DNA from: Bizionia paragorgiae | GTDB lineage: Bacteria > Bacteroidota > Bacteroidia > Flavobacteriales > Flavobacteriaceae | Direction of reading: 5' to 3' | Assembly: GCF_900107625.1 (NCBI RefSeq) | Contig: NZ_FNQK01000009.1 | Coordinates: forward strand, 1-64,000 | Length of the DNA: 64,000 nt | Shown: positions 18,636 to 27,840 of the stretch, piece by piece | How positions within the stretch are numbered: position 1 is the first letter of the stretch | Layout: the number at the start of each line of letters is the position of its first letter | Made by a program: the position numbers and the translations under genes | Notes under the pieces: generated by a model | What the model was told of the DNA's origin: nothing | The model's input: the letters and a program-made list of their open reading frames with translations, nothing else | Database searches by the model: none

Positions 18636-20300
18636 TTAATACGCTGAGTCGTGGACATTGGCAATGGCCCGACCAGAAGGCTCATTCATGTTTTTAAAGG
18701 CCTCATCCCATTCTAAAGCTATTTTGGTGCTACAGGCAACACTAGGTTCTTGTGGCACACTCAGAGCAGCCGCATCGCTAGGAAAATGCTCCTCAAATAT
18801 TGAGCGGTAATAAAACTCTTCTTTATTTTGTGGTGTTTGCAATGGGAATCGGTATTTTGCATTCGCCATCTGCTCATCGGTTACAGCTGTATTAACGACC
18901 TCTTTTAAAGTATCAATCCAACTGTACCCCACACCATCACTAAACTGCTCTTTCTGTCTCCACGCTACACTTTCTGGCAACATATCCTCAAACGCTTTAC
19001 GAATCACCCATTTTTCCATACGCTCCCCATTAATCATTTTATCTTGCGGGTTAATACGCATTGCCACATCCATAAATTCCTTATCTAAAAACGGTACACG
19101 ACCTTCAATTCCCCAAGCAGCTAGACTTTTGTTTGCTCTTAAACAGTCGTACATATGTAGCTTATCTAATTTACGTACGGTTTCTTCATGAAATTCCTTG
19201 GCGTTTGGTGCTTTATGAAAGTATAAATACCCTCCAAATATTTCATCGGCACCTTCACCAGACAACACCATTTTTATACCCATAGATTTAATTACACGCG
19301 CCATTAAATACATAGGTGTACTTGAACGAATCGTAGTAATATCATAAGTTTCTATGTTATAGATTACATCTTTTATAGCGTCTAACCCTTCTTGAATCGT
19401 GAATTTTATTTCGTGGTGAACCGTTCCAATATGATCGGCCACTTTTTGTGCTGCTGCCAAATCTGGTGAACCTTCCAATCCTACAGAAAAACTGTGTAAT
19501 TGCGGATACCAAGCATCGCTAGTATCGTCACTTTCTATACGTTTTTGAGCATATTTTTTTGCAATAGCGGAAGTTACCGATGAGTCTAATCCGCCCGACA
19601 ACAATACACCATAAGGCACATCGCTCATTAATTGTCTTTTTACAGCAGCTTCAAGCGCTTCTTTTATTTCAACAATACTCGTTTCGTTATCTTTTACTGC
19701 ATCGTACTCACTCCAATCTCTGTGATACCATTTTACAAACTCACCATCAGTACTTGACATATAATGTCCAGGAGGAAACAATTCTATTTTTGTACAAATA
19801 CCTTCGAGCGCCTTTAACTCGGATGCGACATAAAAGGTACCGTTTTGATCCCACCCAATGTATAATGGAATAATCCCCATATGATCGCGAGCAATAAAAT
19901 ACGTATCATTCTTTACATCATATATCGCAAAACCAAAGATACCGTTCATATCATCTATAAAATGAACACCCTTTTCTTGATACAGAGCGAGGATAACTTC
20001 ACAGTCACTTTCTGTTTTAAATTCATACTTTCCTTCAAATTGCTTACGTAACTCTCTGTGGTTATATATTTCACCATTCGCAGCTAAAACAAGGGTGTTA
20101 TCAGGACTTAATAAGGGCTGTTTCCCTGAAGCTGGGTCTACGATGGCCAAACGCTCATGGGCTAGGATCGCTTTATCGTCACTATAAATTCCACTCCAAT
20201 CTGGTCCGCGATGTCTAATAGATTTTGACATCTCTAAAACCTGAGGTCTTAGCAAATCACTTTTTTGTTTTAAGTCGAAAGCACATACAATTCCACACAT
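18636..20300 (-). CDS. asnB: Asparagine synthase B (glutamine-hydrolysing)
   Basis: AsnB makes asparagine from aspartate, ATP and glutamine. The protein must start MCGIVCAF so that Cys2 becomes the N-terminal nucleophile; that ATG is at 20300, giving 554 residues, and an in-frame start 45 bp upstream is rejected for this reason. The class II amidotransferase domain has SIRHRGPDWSG and VLAANGEIYNHRELR; the synthetase domain has the PP-loop GVLLSGGLDSSV, and SGEGADEIFGGYLYFH. Length and motifs match the E. coli type AsnB. It is followed by its own terminator and then by the pirin operon. Confidence 0.96.
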   Translation of the reverse strand: MCGIVCAFDLKQKSDLLRPQVLEMSKSIRHRGPDWSGIYSDDKAILAHERLAIVDPASGKQPLLSPDNTLVLAANGEIYNHRELRKQFEGKYEFKTESDCEVILALYQEKGVHFIDDMNGIFGFAIYDVKNDTYFIARDHMGIIPLYIGWDQNGTFYVASELKALEGICTKIELFPPGHYMSSTDGEFVKWYHRDWSEYDAVKDNETSIVEIKEALEAAVKRQLMSDVPYGVLLSGGLDSSVTSAIAKKYAQKRIESDDTSDAWYPQLHSFSVGLEGSPDLAAAQKVADHIGTVHHEIKFTIQEGLDAIKDVIYNIETYDITTIRSSTPMYLMARVIKSMGIKMVLSGEGADEIFGGYLYFHKAPNAKEFHEETVRKLDKLHMYDCLRANKSLAAWGIEGRVPFLDKEFMDVAMRINPQDKMINGERMEKWVIRKAFEDMLPESVAWRQKEQFSDGVGYSWIDTLKEVVNTAVTDEQMANAKYRFPLQTPQNKEEFYYRSIFEEHFPSDAAALSVPQEPSVACSTKIALEWDEAFKNMNEPSGRAIANVHDSAY

Positions 20301-20536
20301 AATATATAGTATTAAAATTCTTATTCTATTTGTTCTACTAAGCAAATATTAGAATTTTGTTTCAAAATAAAAACAACAATCCTATAAACAGTTTCAGTTT
20401 ATAACTTAACACCCAAAATAAACACACAAATGAAACATAACACCTTTAATTAAAGTATTCTCCTTAATAAATGTAAAGTTTAAAGATTTAATACGACCTT
20501 TATAACTAATCAATTACAAATAAACACTTAAGGATT

Positions 20537-21082
20537 ATGAAAACAACAACTTTAATTACCACTTGCGCTTTAGCATTTACGACGTTATTCAGCCTAACAA
20601 CTATTGCTCAAGACTTTCCTGACCTAGATAAAAGTCCGATGGACCGTGCTGCTTTTCCTACAAGCTATAAAGACGCTAACAAATTGGTAAAAATCACTTA
20701 CAGCCGTCCGCAATTAAAAGGACGAGAAGTGTCAAAATTAGCTCCAGCAGACAAAGTATGGCGTGTCGGTGCTAACGAAGCTGCAGAAATTTCTTTTTAT
20801 AAAGAAATGAAATTAGGCAATACAGTAATTAAACCAGGTACCTATACTTTTTACTTAATTCCGGGGGAAAAAGAATGGACTGCTATAATCAATACAGATA
20901 TTAATGTTTGGGGAAGTTACTTTTATAATGAAGCCAATGATGTTGCTCGATTAACTATTCCTGCTCAACAAGGAGACCCTATAGTAGAAGCCTTCTCTAT
21001 TGTTTTTGACGAAGCAAAAGACAAAATAAATATGCATATCGGATGGGGTAAAACGAGACTTGTGGTTCCTTTTACCAAATAG
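20537..21082 (+). CDS. DUF2911 domain secreted protein
   Basis: The 181-residue protein has a signal peptide (to TTIAQ) and a DUF2911 domain with its characteristic order: ITYSRPQLKGREV, LAPADKVWRVGANEAAEISF, and IKPGTYTFYLIPGEKEWTAIINTDINVWGSYFYNEANDVAR. DUF2911 proteins are common in Bacteroidota and are periplasmic or surface proteins of unknown activity. The gene stands alone: divergent from asnB, convergent with queE, with a shared terminator at 21115-21144. No clear promoter consensus is seen in the 236 bp between it and asnB. Confidence 0.9.
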   Translation: MKTTTLITTCALAFTTLFSLTTIAQDFPDLDKSPMDRAAFPTSYKDANKLVKITYSRPQLKGREVSKLAPADKVWRVGANEAAEISFYKEMKLGNTVIKPGTYTFYLIPGEKEWTAIINTDINVWGSYFYNEANDVARLTIPAQQGDPIVEAFSIVFDEAKDKINMHIGWGKTRLVVPFTK

Positions 21083-21114
21083 ATTAAAAGGCTCCCTAAT
21101 TATAAATACGTATA

Positions 21115-21144
21115 AAAAAAACCTTCAGAAATGAAGGTTTTTTT
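21115..21144. terminator. Bidirectional terminator between DUF2911 and queE
   Basis: A perfect 13-bp stem AACCTTCA/TGAAGGTT with A and T runs (21115-21127, 21132-21144) and a GAAA loop; it serves both convergent genes. Confidence 0.85.
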
Positions 21145-21151
21145 TATTTGA

Positions 21152-21781
21152 TTAGGGTATATTTAAATACTTATGTGTTTGTAACGACACTTTCCACTTT
21201 GGATTTTTCATGACGTAATCTACAATTTCAGGAATCATTTTATCACTTTTACTCCATTCCGGCTGCATATATAAAATACAATCTTTTCCTACTCGTGCGG
21301 CCTGCTCTTCTGCAAACTTAAAATCGTCTTTATTATAGATAATTGTTTTTAATTCATTGGCAACATCATACACGCCTTGCGTTGGTAGCTTCAGTTTTTT
21401 AGGAGATAGGCACACCCAGTCCCAGGTCCCTGATAACTCATAAGCGCCTGAAGTTTCAATATGCACTTGCATACCTTCGGCTTTTAATTGTGTTGTTAAG
21501 GCAGTCATATCCCACATTAAAGGCTCTCCACCGGTCACCACAATTGTATCGCTATATTTTTTAGCCTGGGCAACAATGTCTTTGGTTAATGTTGGCGGAT
21601 GCAATTCTGCATTCCAACTTTCTTTAACATCACACCAATGGCAACCAACATCACAGCCCCCTAAACGTATAAAATACGCCGCAGTTCCCTTGTGAAATCC
21701 TTCGCCTTGAATCGTGTAAAACTCTTCCATTAATGGAAGCATTTCACCTTTATTTACTAAATCTTTTACCTCTTCCGTCAT
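21152..21781 (-). CDS. queE: 7-carboxy-7-deazaguanine synthase
   Basis: QueE is a radical SAM enzyme that makes the 7-deazaguanine core during queuosine synthesis. The 209-residue protein carries the cluster-binding cysteines in RLGGCDVGCHWCDVKESW, followed by VVTGGEPLMWDM and ETSGAYELSGTWDWVCLSPKK. I start at the ATG at 21781; a TTG 9 bp upstream is in frame, but it lies within a perfect -7 element TATCTTTG, which leaves only 6 bp before the ATG. The mRNA may therefore be leaderless. Its substrate derives from GTP through FolE, encoded at 3491. Confidence 0.93.
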   Translation of the reverse strand: MTEEVKDLVNKGEMLPLMEEFYTIQGEGFHKGTAAYFIRLGGCDVGCHWCDVKESWNAELHPPTLTKDIVAQAKKYSDTIVVTGGEPLMWDMTALTTQLKAEGMQVHIETSGAYELSGTWDWVCLSPKKLKLPTQGVYDVANELKTIIYNKDDFKFAEEQAARVGKDCILYMQPEWSKSDKMIPEIVDYVMKNPKWKVSLQTHKYLNIP

Positions 21782-21787
21782 AGCGGG

Positions 21788-21795
21788 CAAAGATA
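21788..21795 (-). promoter_or_regulatory. queE promoter -7 element at the start codon
   Basis: TATCTTTG on the minus strand ends 6 bp before the queE ATG. No -33 TTG at the ideal distance. Confidence 0.5.
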
Positions 21796-21886
21796 GTATA
21801 TTTAGACCTTTTCGTTGTTAATATTTTCTAGTTTTCCAAGTCGTTTCATCTAAGATTACTATTTTTACCCAAACAAATGATATAAC

Positions 21887-23398
21887 ATGAGTAAACGCGA
21901 CGCATTCTTCAACCATATTACAGAAGGAAACACTACAAAAGGCGACTATATTACTTTAGGTTCTGCTATGTTAGATGGTGAAACAATCACTAACGCCTAT
22001 GTTAAATTACCTTTAAAGACCATGAATCGCCACGGCTTAATTGCCGGAGCTACTGGAACGGGTAAAACAAAAACCTTACAGGTATTAGCTGAAAATTTAA
22101 GTGAAAAAGGAGTCCCTGTATTGCTCATGGATATTAAGGGGGACCTTAGTGGTTTAGCCAAGCCCAGTCCAGGGCATGAAAAAATTGATGAGCGCCACGC
22201 GCAAATAGGGTTACCTTTCGAATCGAAAGCCTTTCCAGTTGAATTACTAACGCTTTCTGAGCAAGATGGTGTAAGGCTACGCGCTACTATTAGTGAGTTT
22301 GGCCCCGTATTACTATCCCGAATATTAGATTTAACAGAAACCCAGTCGGGTATCGTATCGGTTATTTTTAAATATTGCGATGATAATAAACTCCCCCTGT
22401 TAGACTTAAAAGATTTCAAAAAAATACTACAATACTGTACACAAGAAGGAAAAGCTGAATTTCAAGAGGAGTACGGACGGATCTCTACGGCTTCAACGGG
22501 TGCGATATTAAGAAAATTAATAGAGATTGAACAGCAGGGAGGCGACCTCTTCTTTGGAGAAAAAAGTTTTGAGGTTGAAGATTTAATGCGAACGACCCGA
22601 GATGGTAAAGGCTACATTAATATTCTTAGACTTACCGACATTCAAGACAGACCGAAACTGTTCTCTACATTTATGTTAAGCTTATTAGCAGAAATTTACG
22701 AAACGCTACCCGAACAAGGAGATTCTGGAAAACCAGAATTAGTACTCTTTATAGATGAGGCTCATTTAATTTTCAATGAAGCTTCGAAAGCATTACTTAA
22801 TCAAATAGAAAGTATCGTCAAGCTTATTCGTAGTAAGGGTGTGGGTGTTTACTTTGTAACTCAAAACCCTACTGATGTTCCCGAAGGTGTACTGAGTCAG
22901 TTAGGATTAAAAATCCAGCACGCTTTAAGAGCGTTTACTGCTAAAGACCGCAAGGCAATAAAACTTACCGCTCAAAATTATCCGGACACCGAATATTATG
23001 ATACGGCAGACATTTTAACTGCTTTAGGAACAGGAGAAGCTTTGGTCTCGGCACTTGACGAAAAAGGCCGTCCTACGCCACTAGCAGCAACACTAGTTCG
23101 AGCGCCAATGAGTCGCATGGATATTTTAACAGACAAAGAACTTCGTGAGGTTATTGACGATTCTAAGCTGGTACTAAAATATAACGATACTATAGATCGT
23201 GAAAGTGCATATGAAATTTTAAACAAAAAAATTGACGCTGCCGAAACAGTAAAAGCTGAACTTGAAAAACAAGAGGAAAGTCAGAAAAAATCAAGAACCT
23301 CAACACGTAGAAGTACGGCTCAAAACCCACTTATTAAAGTATTAACCAGCGCCACTTTTATTAGAAGCGTCTTTGGTATTATTAAAAAAGTAATATAA
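21887..23398 (+). CDS. HerA-type ATPase (DUF853, YjgR-like)
   Basis: The 503-residue protein is a FtsK/HerA-superfamily ATPase of the YjgR/DUF853 group. Walker A is GATGTGKT at residues 54-61, Walker B is LVLFIDEAHLI, and the sensor region is VGVYFVTQNPTDVPEGVLSQLG, with an arginine-rich ALRAFTAKDRKAI following. It lacks a membrane segment; the C-terminal 60 residues are charged, coiled-coil-like and basic. The cellular role of this group is not settled. It is divergent from queE (105 bp apart) and followed by a lipoprotein gene after 35 bp. No nuclease gene of a HerA-NurA or HerA-Sir2 type is adjacent, so a defence role is not indicated. Confidence 0.88.
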   Translation: MSKRDAFFNHITEGNTTKGDYITLGSAMLDGETITNAYVKLPLKTMNRHGLIAGATGTGKTKTLQVLAENLSEKGVPVLLMDIKGDLSGLAKPSPGHEKIDERHAQIGLPFESKAFPVELLTLSEQDGVRLRATISEFGPVLLSRILDLTETQSGIVSVIFKYCDDNKLPLLDLKDFKKILQYCTQEGKAEFQEEYGRISTASTGAILRKLIEIEQQGGDLFFGEKSFEVEDLMRTTRDGKGYINILRLTDIQDRPKLFSTFMLSLLAEIYETLPEQGDSGKPELVLFIDEAHLIFNEASKALLNQIESIVKLIRSKGVGVYFVTQNPTDVPEGVLSQLGLKIQHALRAFTAKDRKAIKLTAQNYPDTEYYDTADILTALGTGEALVSALDEKGRPTPLAATLVRAPMSRMDILTDKELREVIDDSKLVLKYNDTIDRESAYEILNKKIDAAETVKAELEKQEESQKKSRTSTRRSTAQNPLIKVLTSATFIRSVFGIIKKVI

Positions 23399-23433
23399 TT
23401 ACCCTAAAAACAAACTAAGAACAGTATACCATA

Positions 23434-23991
23434 ATGAAGAAACTATTTATAACCCTTACCGTTGCTAGCTTACTTTTTACATCTTGTGAGAAAGAAGTCA
23501 ATCCGTTTTTAATTAGCAGTCAAAACATTGGTTTGTTAACCGATTCGACACAGATTAAAGATTTAAAAACCATATTCGCAAATGACTCAATAGCGAATTT
23601 TACTACTACAGAGGCATATTTAAAAACTGGTGCGGATATTGAAATTTTTGAAAAAGGAGGAAAAAAACTCTTAGAACTAACACCAACGCATGTTATAGAT
23701 TCTACAGCTACTATTGAAACCATAAAAATAGTTGACCCGAGATACAAAACAGAAAAAGGGATTAGCACCGAAAGTACATTTGGAGATATAAAGGCAAAAT
23801 ATAAAATTTCTAGCATTCAAAATACGATTAGAAATGTTGTGATTTTCGTTAATGAAAACAATACGTTTTTCACCATAGATAAAAAAGAACTGCCTTCCGA
23901 TCTTCAGTTTAAAGTGTCTCAAAAAATTGAAGAGAGTAATATTCCTGATACAGCAAAAATTAAGTATTTCATGGTCGGTTGGAACGATTAG
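23434..23991 (+). CDS. Lipoprotein of unknown function
   Basis: The 185-residue protein has a lipoprotein signal peptide with lipobox LLFTSC (Cys at about residue 18). The mature domain is mixed alpha/beta with a central AKYKISSIQNTIRNVVIFVNENNTFFTIDKKELP segment. I do not recognise a family; similar lipoproteins occur in Flavobacteriaceae. It lies 35 bp after the HerA-type ATPase and 66 bp before yitT on the same strand. Confidence 0.75.
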   Translation: MKKLFITLTVASLLFTSCEKEVNPFLISSQNIGLLTDSTQIKDLKTIFANDSIANFTTTEAYLKTGADIEIFEKGGKKLLELTPTHVIDSTATIETIKIVDPRYKTEKGISTESTFGDIKAKYKISSIQNTIRNVVIFVNENNTFFTIDKKELPSDLQFKVSQKIEESNIPDTAKIKYFMVGWND

Positions 23992-24057
23992 CGTTTCGAC
24001 TACATAATAGTTCGATTTCAATAGTATTCATTTAAAAATAAAGAAGCGACATAATAT

Positions 24058-25029
24058 ATGATTCCATTTATAAAAAAAGTACTTACAAATGTTGCTAAAA
24101 AACGAATAAAAGATAGTGGTATAACCCCTAAAGACTCTAATAACCAAGTAGGGTCTATAGTAAAAAACTTAGAGATTGAATTATCTCACGGCCTAAAGGA
24201 AACCTTATTTATGGTCATTGGTGTTATCTCTGCTGGTTTTGGATTGAAAGGTTTTTTGCTACCCAATAACTTTATTGATGGAGGTGTTACAGGGATGTCT
24301 CTATTAATTCAAAATATGACAGGAATATCTTTAAGTATCTTACTTATAGTTGTAAACATTCCTTTTCTGGCTTTAGCGACACAAACCATTAGCATAAAGT
24401 TCGCTCTACGAAGCGTGCTTGCAATCACTTTATTAGCTTTAGTCGTACATTTTGTAGACTACCCTATTGTTACCGAAGACAAGCTACTCATCTCTATTTT
24501 TGGAGGGTTCTTTCTCGGTTTCGGGATTGGTATGGCTATGAGAGGTGGTAGTGTTATTGATGGTACTGAGGTTCTTGCTATTTATTTAAGTCGAAAGCTA
24601 TCGTTAACTATTGGAGATGTCTTACTACTAATAAACATATTAATATTCTCTGTAGGCGCTTATATCCTATCGATAGAGACTGCGCTTTATGCGATTTTAA
24701 CCTATTTAGCGGCGGCTAAAACCGTAGATTTTGTAGTCGACGGGGTTGAAGAGTATATTGGTGTGACTATTATTTCAAAGGAACACGAGGCTATTCGATT
24801 AATGCTAACCGAAAAAATGCGCCGTGCTTGTACTATATACGCAGGTAAGGGCGGGTATAAAACCGGAAAGGACGAATATGACAAACCTATTATTTTTATC
24901 ATTATCACGCGTTTAGAGTTAGCACGATTTGAAACAGAAATAGACAAAATAGATCAAGAAGCTTTTATTATAATGAATGTTGTAAAGGATTTAAAAGGTG
25001 GAATGATTAAACGTAAACCCTTAAAATAA
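24058..25029 (+). CDS. YitT family membrane protein (DUF161 and DUF2179)
   Basis: The 323-residue protein begins with a basic segment of about 45 residues, then has five or six membrane helices (about residues 50-225) with the family motif GLKGFLLPNNFIDGGVTGMSLL and MAMRGGSVIDGTEVLAIYLSR. The C-terminal soluble DUF2179 domain (about 235-320) includes RACTIYAGKGGYKTGKDEYDKPIIFIIITRLE. YitT proteins are inner-membrane proteins without assigned substrate. The stop overlaps the next ATG (TAATG), coupling it to the cupin gene. Confidence 0.9.
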   Translation: MIPFIKKVLTNVAKKRIKDSGITPKDSNNQVGSIVKNLEIELSHGLKETLFMVIGVISAGFGLKGFLLPNNFIDGGVTGMSLLIQNMTGISLSILLIVVNIPFLALATQTISIKFALRSVLAITLLALVVHFVDYPIVTEDKLLISIFGGFFLGFGIGMAMRGGSVIDGTEVLAIYLSRKLSLTIGDVLLLINILIFSVGAYILSIETALYAILTYLAAAKTVDFVVDGVEEYIGVTIISKEHEAIRLMLTEKMRRACTIYAGKGGYKTGKDEYDKPIIFIIITRLELARFETEIDKIDQEAFIIMNVVKDLKGGMIKRKPLK

Positions 25030-25397
25030 TGAGTACAAAAAAGTATAAGATTCAGAACAGCCCTTTTGTAGTGCCTACTACAGATGGCAAACTTATTGAA
25101 GAGCACTTCGGACAAGCTTCGGACGGGAATTCAGAGATTAGCATAGCGCACATGGTAGCTCCAGCAAATTGGAAAGAACCGTTTCAAACTCCAGAATTTG
25201 ATGAGTATACTTATATTATAAAAGGAAAAAAGCAATTTATAATAGACGGAGAAACAATAATACTAGAAGCTGGGCAATCTATTAAAATTGAAAAAAACAC
25301 TAGAGTACAGTACTCTAATCCATTTACTATAGCTTGCGAATACCTATCGGTATGCACACCTGCCTTTTCTATAGATAAGGTAAACAGGGAAGACTAA
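25029..25397 (+). CDS. Cupin domain protein
   Basis: The 122-residue protein is a single cupin domain: FQTPEFDEYTYIIKGKKQFIIDGETIILEAGQSIKIEKNTRVQYSNPF. The first cupin motif has Glu and Tyr where classical enzymes carry two histidines, so metal binding is uncertain. It overlaps yitT by one base and precedes the hydrolase gene by 4 bp, so it is the middle of a yitT-cupin-hydrolase operon. Function is unknown. Confidence 0.85.
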   Translation: MSTKKYKIQNSPFVVPTTDGKLIEEHFGQASDGNSEISIAHMVAPANWKEPFQTPEFDEYTYIIKGKKQFIIDGETIILEAGQSIKIEKNTRVQYSNPFTIACEYLSVCTPAFSIDKVNRED

Positions 25398-25401
25398 TTA
25401 T

Positions 25402-26229
25402 ATGTCTAAAACACTGATTAAAATAATAGGAAACACATTAAATGCAGTAAGCTACGCCTCGCAAGATTTCGCGACTTCGCAAGCATGGAAATTATTTGTT
25501 ACCCCCCGAAAAGGGCGTATAAAAGACACTGAACTTCCTTTTTTAGACACAGCATCCCAAGGGGTAATTACCCATAACAGTACTGCTATTGCTACGTATC
25601 ACTGGGAAGGCAGTAACAAAACGGTACTCCTTGCTCATGGATGGGAAAGCAATTCCCACCGTTGGGAGACACTTATTACAGATCTTAATACTTTAGATTA
25701 TAATGTTATTGCTTTAGATGCTCCTGCTCATGGTAAGACTTCTGGGAAACATTTTAATGCTATCTTATATTCAGAATGCATTGATAAAGTCGCTCAAGTA
25801 TACCAACCAGATATTATTATTGGACACTCGGTAGGTGGAATGGCATCCATGTTTTATCAATATCAGCATCAAAATCCGACAGTAGAAAAACTCATCCTTT
25901 TAGGTGCTCCATCTGAATTTACAGGTGTTTTTGAACGTTATGTAGATATGTTAGGCTTTAACAAACGTATTTCTCAAGGTTTAAATGACACCGTTTATAA
26001 AACTTTTAATAAAAGACCTGATTACTTTTCACTGGCACAATTTGTAAAAGACGTCTCGACCGAAACCCTGTTGATTCATGATAAAGAAGATAAAATCATT
26101 CCGTATAGTGATGCGGAGCTTATTATTGAAAACCTAAAAAAAGGACGCTTAATAACAACGGAAGGCTTTGGTCACAGCCTAAGAAAAAAAGAAATTAACA
26201 GTCACATTATAAAATTTATAACCCAATAA
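25402..26229 (+). CDS. Alpha/beta hydrolase
   Basis: The 275-residue protein has the alpha/beta hydrolase layout: oxyanion region LAHGWESNSHRWE, nucleophile elbow GHSVGGM (Ser), acid in LLIHDKEDKIIP (Asp) and His in EGFGHSLR near the C-terminus. Substrate cannot be told. It has no signal peptide and should be cytoplasmic. It follows the cupin gene by 4 bp and ends 21 bp before rluF. Confidence 0.88.
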   Translation: MSKTLIKIIGNTLNAVSYASQDFATSQAWKLFVTPRKGRIKDTELPFLDTASQGVITHNSTAIATYHWEGSNKTVLLAHGWESNSHRWETLITDLNTLDYNVIALDAPAHGKTSGKHFNAILYSECIDKVAQVYQPDIIIGHSVGGMASMFYQYQHQNPTVEKLILLGAPSEFTGVFERYVDMLGFNKRISQGLNDTVYKTFNKRPDYFSLAQFVKDVSTETLLIHDKEDKIIPYSDAELIIENLKKGRLITTEGFGHSLRKKEINSHIIKFITQ

Positions 26230-26238
26230 ACTTTATTG

Positions 26239-26246
26239 TAGCTTTG
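26239..26246 (+). promoter_or_regulatory. rluF promoter -7 element at the start codon
   Basis: TAGCTTTG matches TAnnTTTG exactly and ends 4 bp before the rluF ATG. No TTG at the -33 distance, so the call rests on one element. Confidence 0.45.
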
Positions 26247-26250
26247 CACT

Positions 26251-27024
26251 ATGGAAGAAAAATTAACAAGACTGAATAAATACCTAAGTGAAGTGGGCTA
26301 TTGCTCACGTCGAGAAGGGGACAGACTTATCGAAGCAGGACGCGTAACAATTAATGGTGAAGTCCCTGAAATGGGCACAAAAGTTAAAGAGAGTGATGTT
26401 GTAGAAGTCGACGGTAAACCCATTACAGAACGTAAAGATGATTACGTTTATTTGGCCTTTAATAAACCTGTAGGAATTGTGTGTACTACAGACACCTCGG
26501 TAGAAAAGGATAATATTGTTGATTATATAAATTACCCTAAACGTATTTTCCCTATAGGGCGATTAGATAAGCCTAGTGAAGGGCTTATTTTCATGACCGA
26601 TGATGGCGATATAGTGAATAAGATTTTAAGAGGTAGTAATAACCATGATAAAGAGTACATTGTAACTGTAGACAAGCCTATTTCGCAAACCTTTGTAAAA
26701 CGTATGTCTAGTGGTATCCCTTTAGAAGAATTAGGAAAAACCACAAAACCATGTGTTGTAAAACAAATCGATTCAACCACGTTTAGCATCATACTTACTC
26801 AAGGGTTAAACCGCCAGATTCGTAGAATGTGTGAATATTTAACATATGAAGTAACCTCATTAAAACGCGTTCGAATTATGAATATTAAATTGGACGTACC
26901 CGTGGGAAAATATCGCGAATTCACAAAAGAAGAACTTAAAACATTAAATATGCTTTTAGAAAATTCTGATAAAGACTATCATGAAGAGGCTAAGAGTAGT
27001 ATACCTAAAAGAAGCAGACGATAG
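26251..27024 (+). CDS. rluF: 23S rRNA pseudouridine synthase, RluF type
   Basis: RluF makes pseudouridine at position 2604 (E. coli numbering) of 23S rRNA. The 257-residue protein has an N-terminal S4 domain (LNKYLSEVGYCSRREGDRLIEAGRVTING) and the RsuA-family catalytic domain, with the catalytic Asp in FPIGRLDKPSEGLIF. RluF rather than RluB or RsuA is indicated by NKPVGIVCTTD, IVDYINYPKRIFPIGRLD, NHDKEYIVTVDKPI and QGLNRQIRRMCE. A basic tail (SIPKRSRR) ends the protein. It may be read from the operon upstream or from the -7 element immediately before its ATG. Confidence 0.92.
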   Translation: MEEKLTRLNKYLSEVGYCSRREGDRLIEAGRVTINGEVPEMGTKVKESDVVEVDGKPITERKDDYVYLAFNKPVGIVCTTDTSVEKDNIVDYINYPKRIFPIGRLDKPSEGLIFMTDDGDIVNKILRGSNNHDKEYIVTVDKPISQTFVKRMSSGIPLEELGKTTKPCVVKQIDSTTFSIILTQGLNRQIRRMCEYLTYEVTSLKRVRIMNIKLDVPVGKYREFTKEELKTLNMLLENSDKDYHEEAKSSIPKRSRR

Positions 27025-27043
27025 CTTGGGGTTAAACCTATAG

Positions 27044-27068
27044 AAGCGGTACTTTTCAAGTTCCGCTT
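27044..27068 (+). terminator. rluF terminator
   Basis: Arms AAGCGGTACTT and AAGTTCCGCTT (one mismatch) followed by eight T residues, 20 bp after the rluF stop. Confidence 0.8.
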
Positions 27069-27072
27069 TTTT

Positions 27073-27813
27073 TTATACCTGCTTTTCAATGTTTTTACTT
27101 TGCGATTTTTTATGCCTATTAGCTAGGTAGAACGGCAGATAGAGCAACAAAAAATACGGCAATAAAACAAGCTCAACAACTAGAATATAAAGTGGCCAAT
27201 CGCCAAAATAATCCAGCACAGAGGCCGAAGTTGGTTTACGGTTTAAGTAAGAATAGTTAGAACCTAAAAGATAGTTTACGACTAGCATAATGAGCAAGTA
27301 CACTTGTAAGCTTATAAAAGACTTAAAGACACTTCGCAACGTAGGACGCATATTAAGAACTAGAGAGGCATACAGCATCATTACAATAAGCCCTAAGTGA
27401 ACAATCCAGTAGCGAAAGAAATCGAAACTAGGAAAACCTGTGGCTATATCTGGAGTTAACACCGCTTGAGTAGTACCGGCAAACACCCAAAATAATAATA
27501 TTTCATACATCCAATACGAACGGTACTGGGTAAATACCATACTTATTAATCCCAGAAAACTACAAAGAAAGAGAGGTAAATCGGTAGTAATATTATAATC
27601 CGTTGTCAGTGCTAAATGGGTATGATACCCAATTATAGTAAAAGTAATTACCGCACCAATAAGCTTAAAAATTAAGATTTGAAATTTTAAAGACACTGTT
27701 TTAGCCCATGTAAAGAGCATAATGGATAATACAGCAGCGCATACAATAGGCAAAAAATGCTCATAACTCCCAATTTTTACCGGTGATAAAAAATATAAAA
27801 GAGGTATAAGCAT
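27073..27813 (-). CDS. YwaF family (TIGR02206) integral membrane protein
   Basis: The 246-residue protein has about seven hydrophobic helices and the family signatures LPLFLCSFLGLI, SFDFFRYWIVHLGLIVMMLYASLV and YSYLNRKPTSASVLDYFGDWPLYI, which fit YwaF/TIGR02206. Function is not known. It starts 27 bp after folD stops on the same strand, so it is probably co-transcribed with it. It converges on rluF. Confidence 0.88.
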   Translation of the reverse strand: MLIPLLYFLSPVKIGSYEHFLPIVCAAVLSIMLFTWAKTVSLKFQILIFKLIGAVITFTIIGYHTHLALTTDYNITTDLPLFLCSFLGLISMVFTQYRSYWMYEILLFWVFAGTTQAVLTPDIATGFPSFDFFRYWIVHLGLIVMMLYASLVLNMRPTLRSVFKSFISLQVYLLIMLVVNYLLGSNYSYLNRKPTSASVLDYFGDWPLYILVVELVLLPYFLLLYLPFYLANRHKKSQSKNIEKQV

Positions 27814-27840
27814 TTTAAGGTATGATATAAATACGAAGTA

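Noticed and set aside
21887-23398. HerA-type ATPase as part of a defence system
   Set aside because: No nuclease, Sir2 or other partner gene is adjacent; motifs fit the widespread YjgR/DUF853 group, and neighbours are housekeeping or envelope genes.
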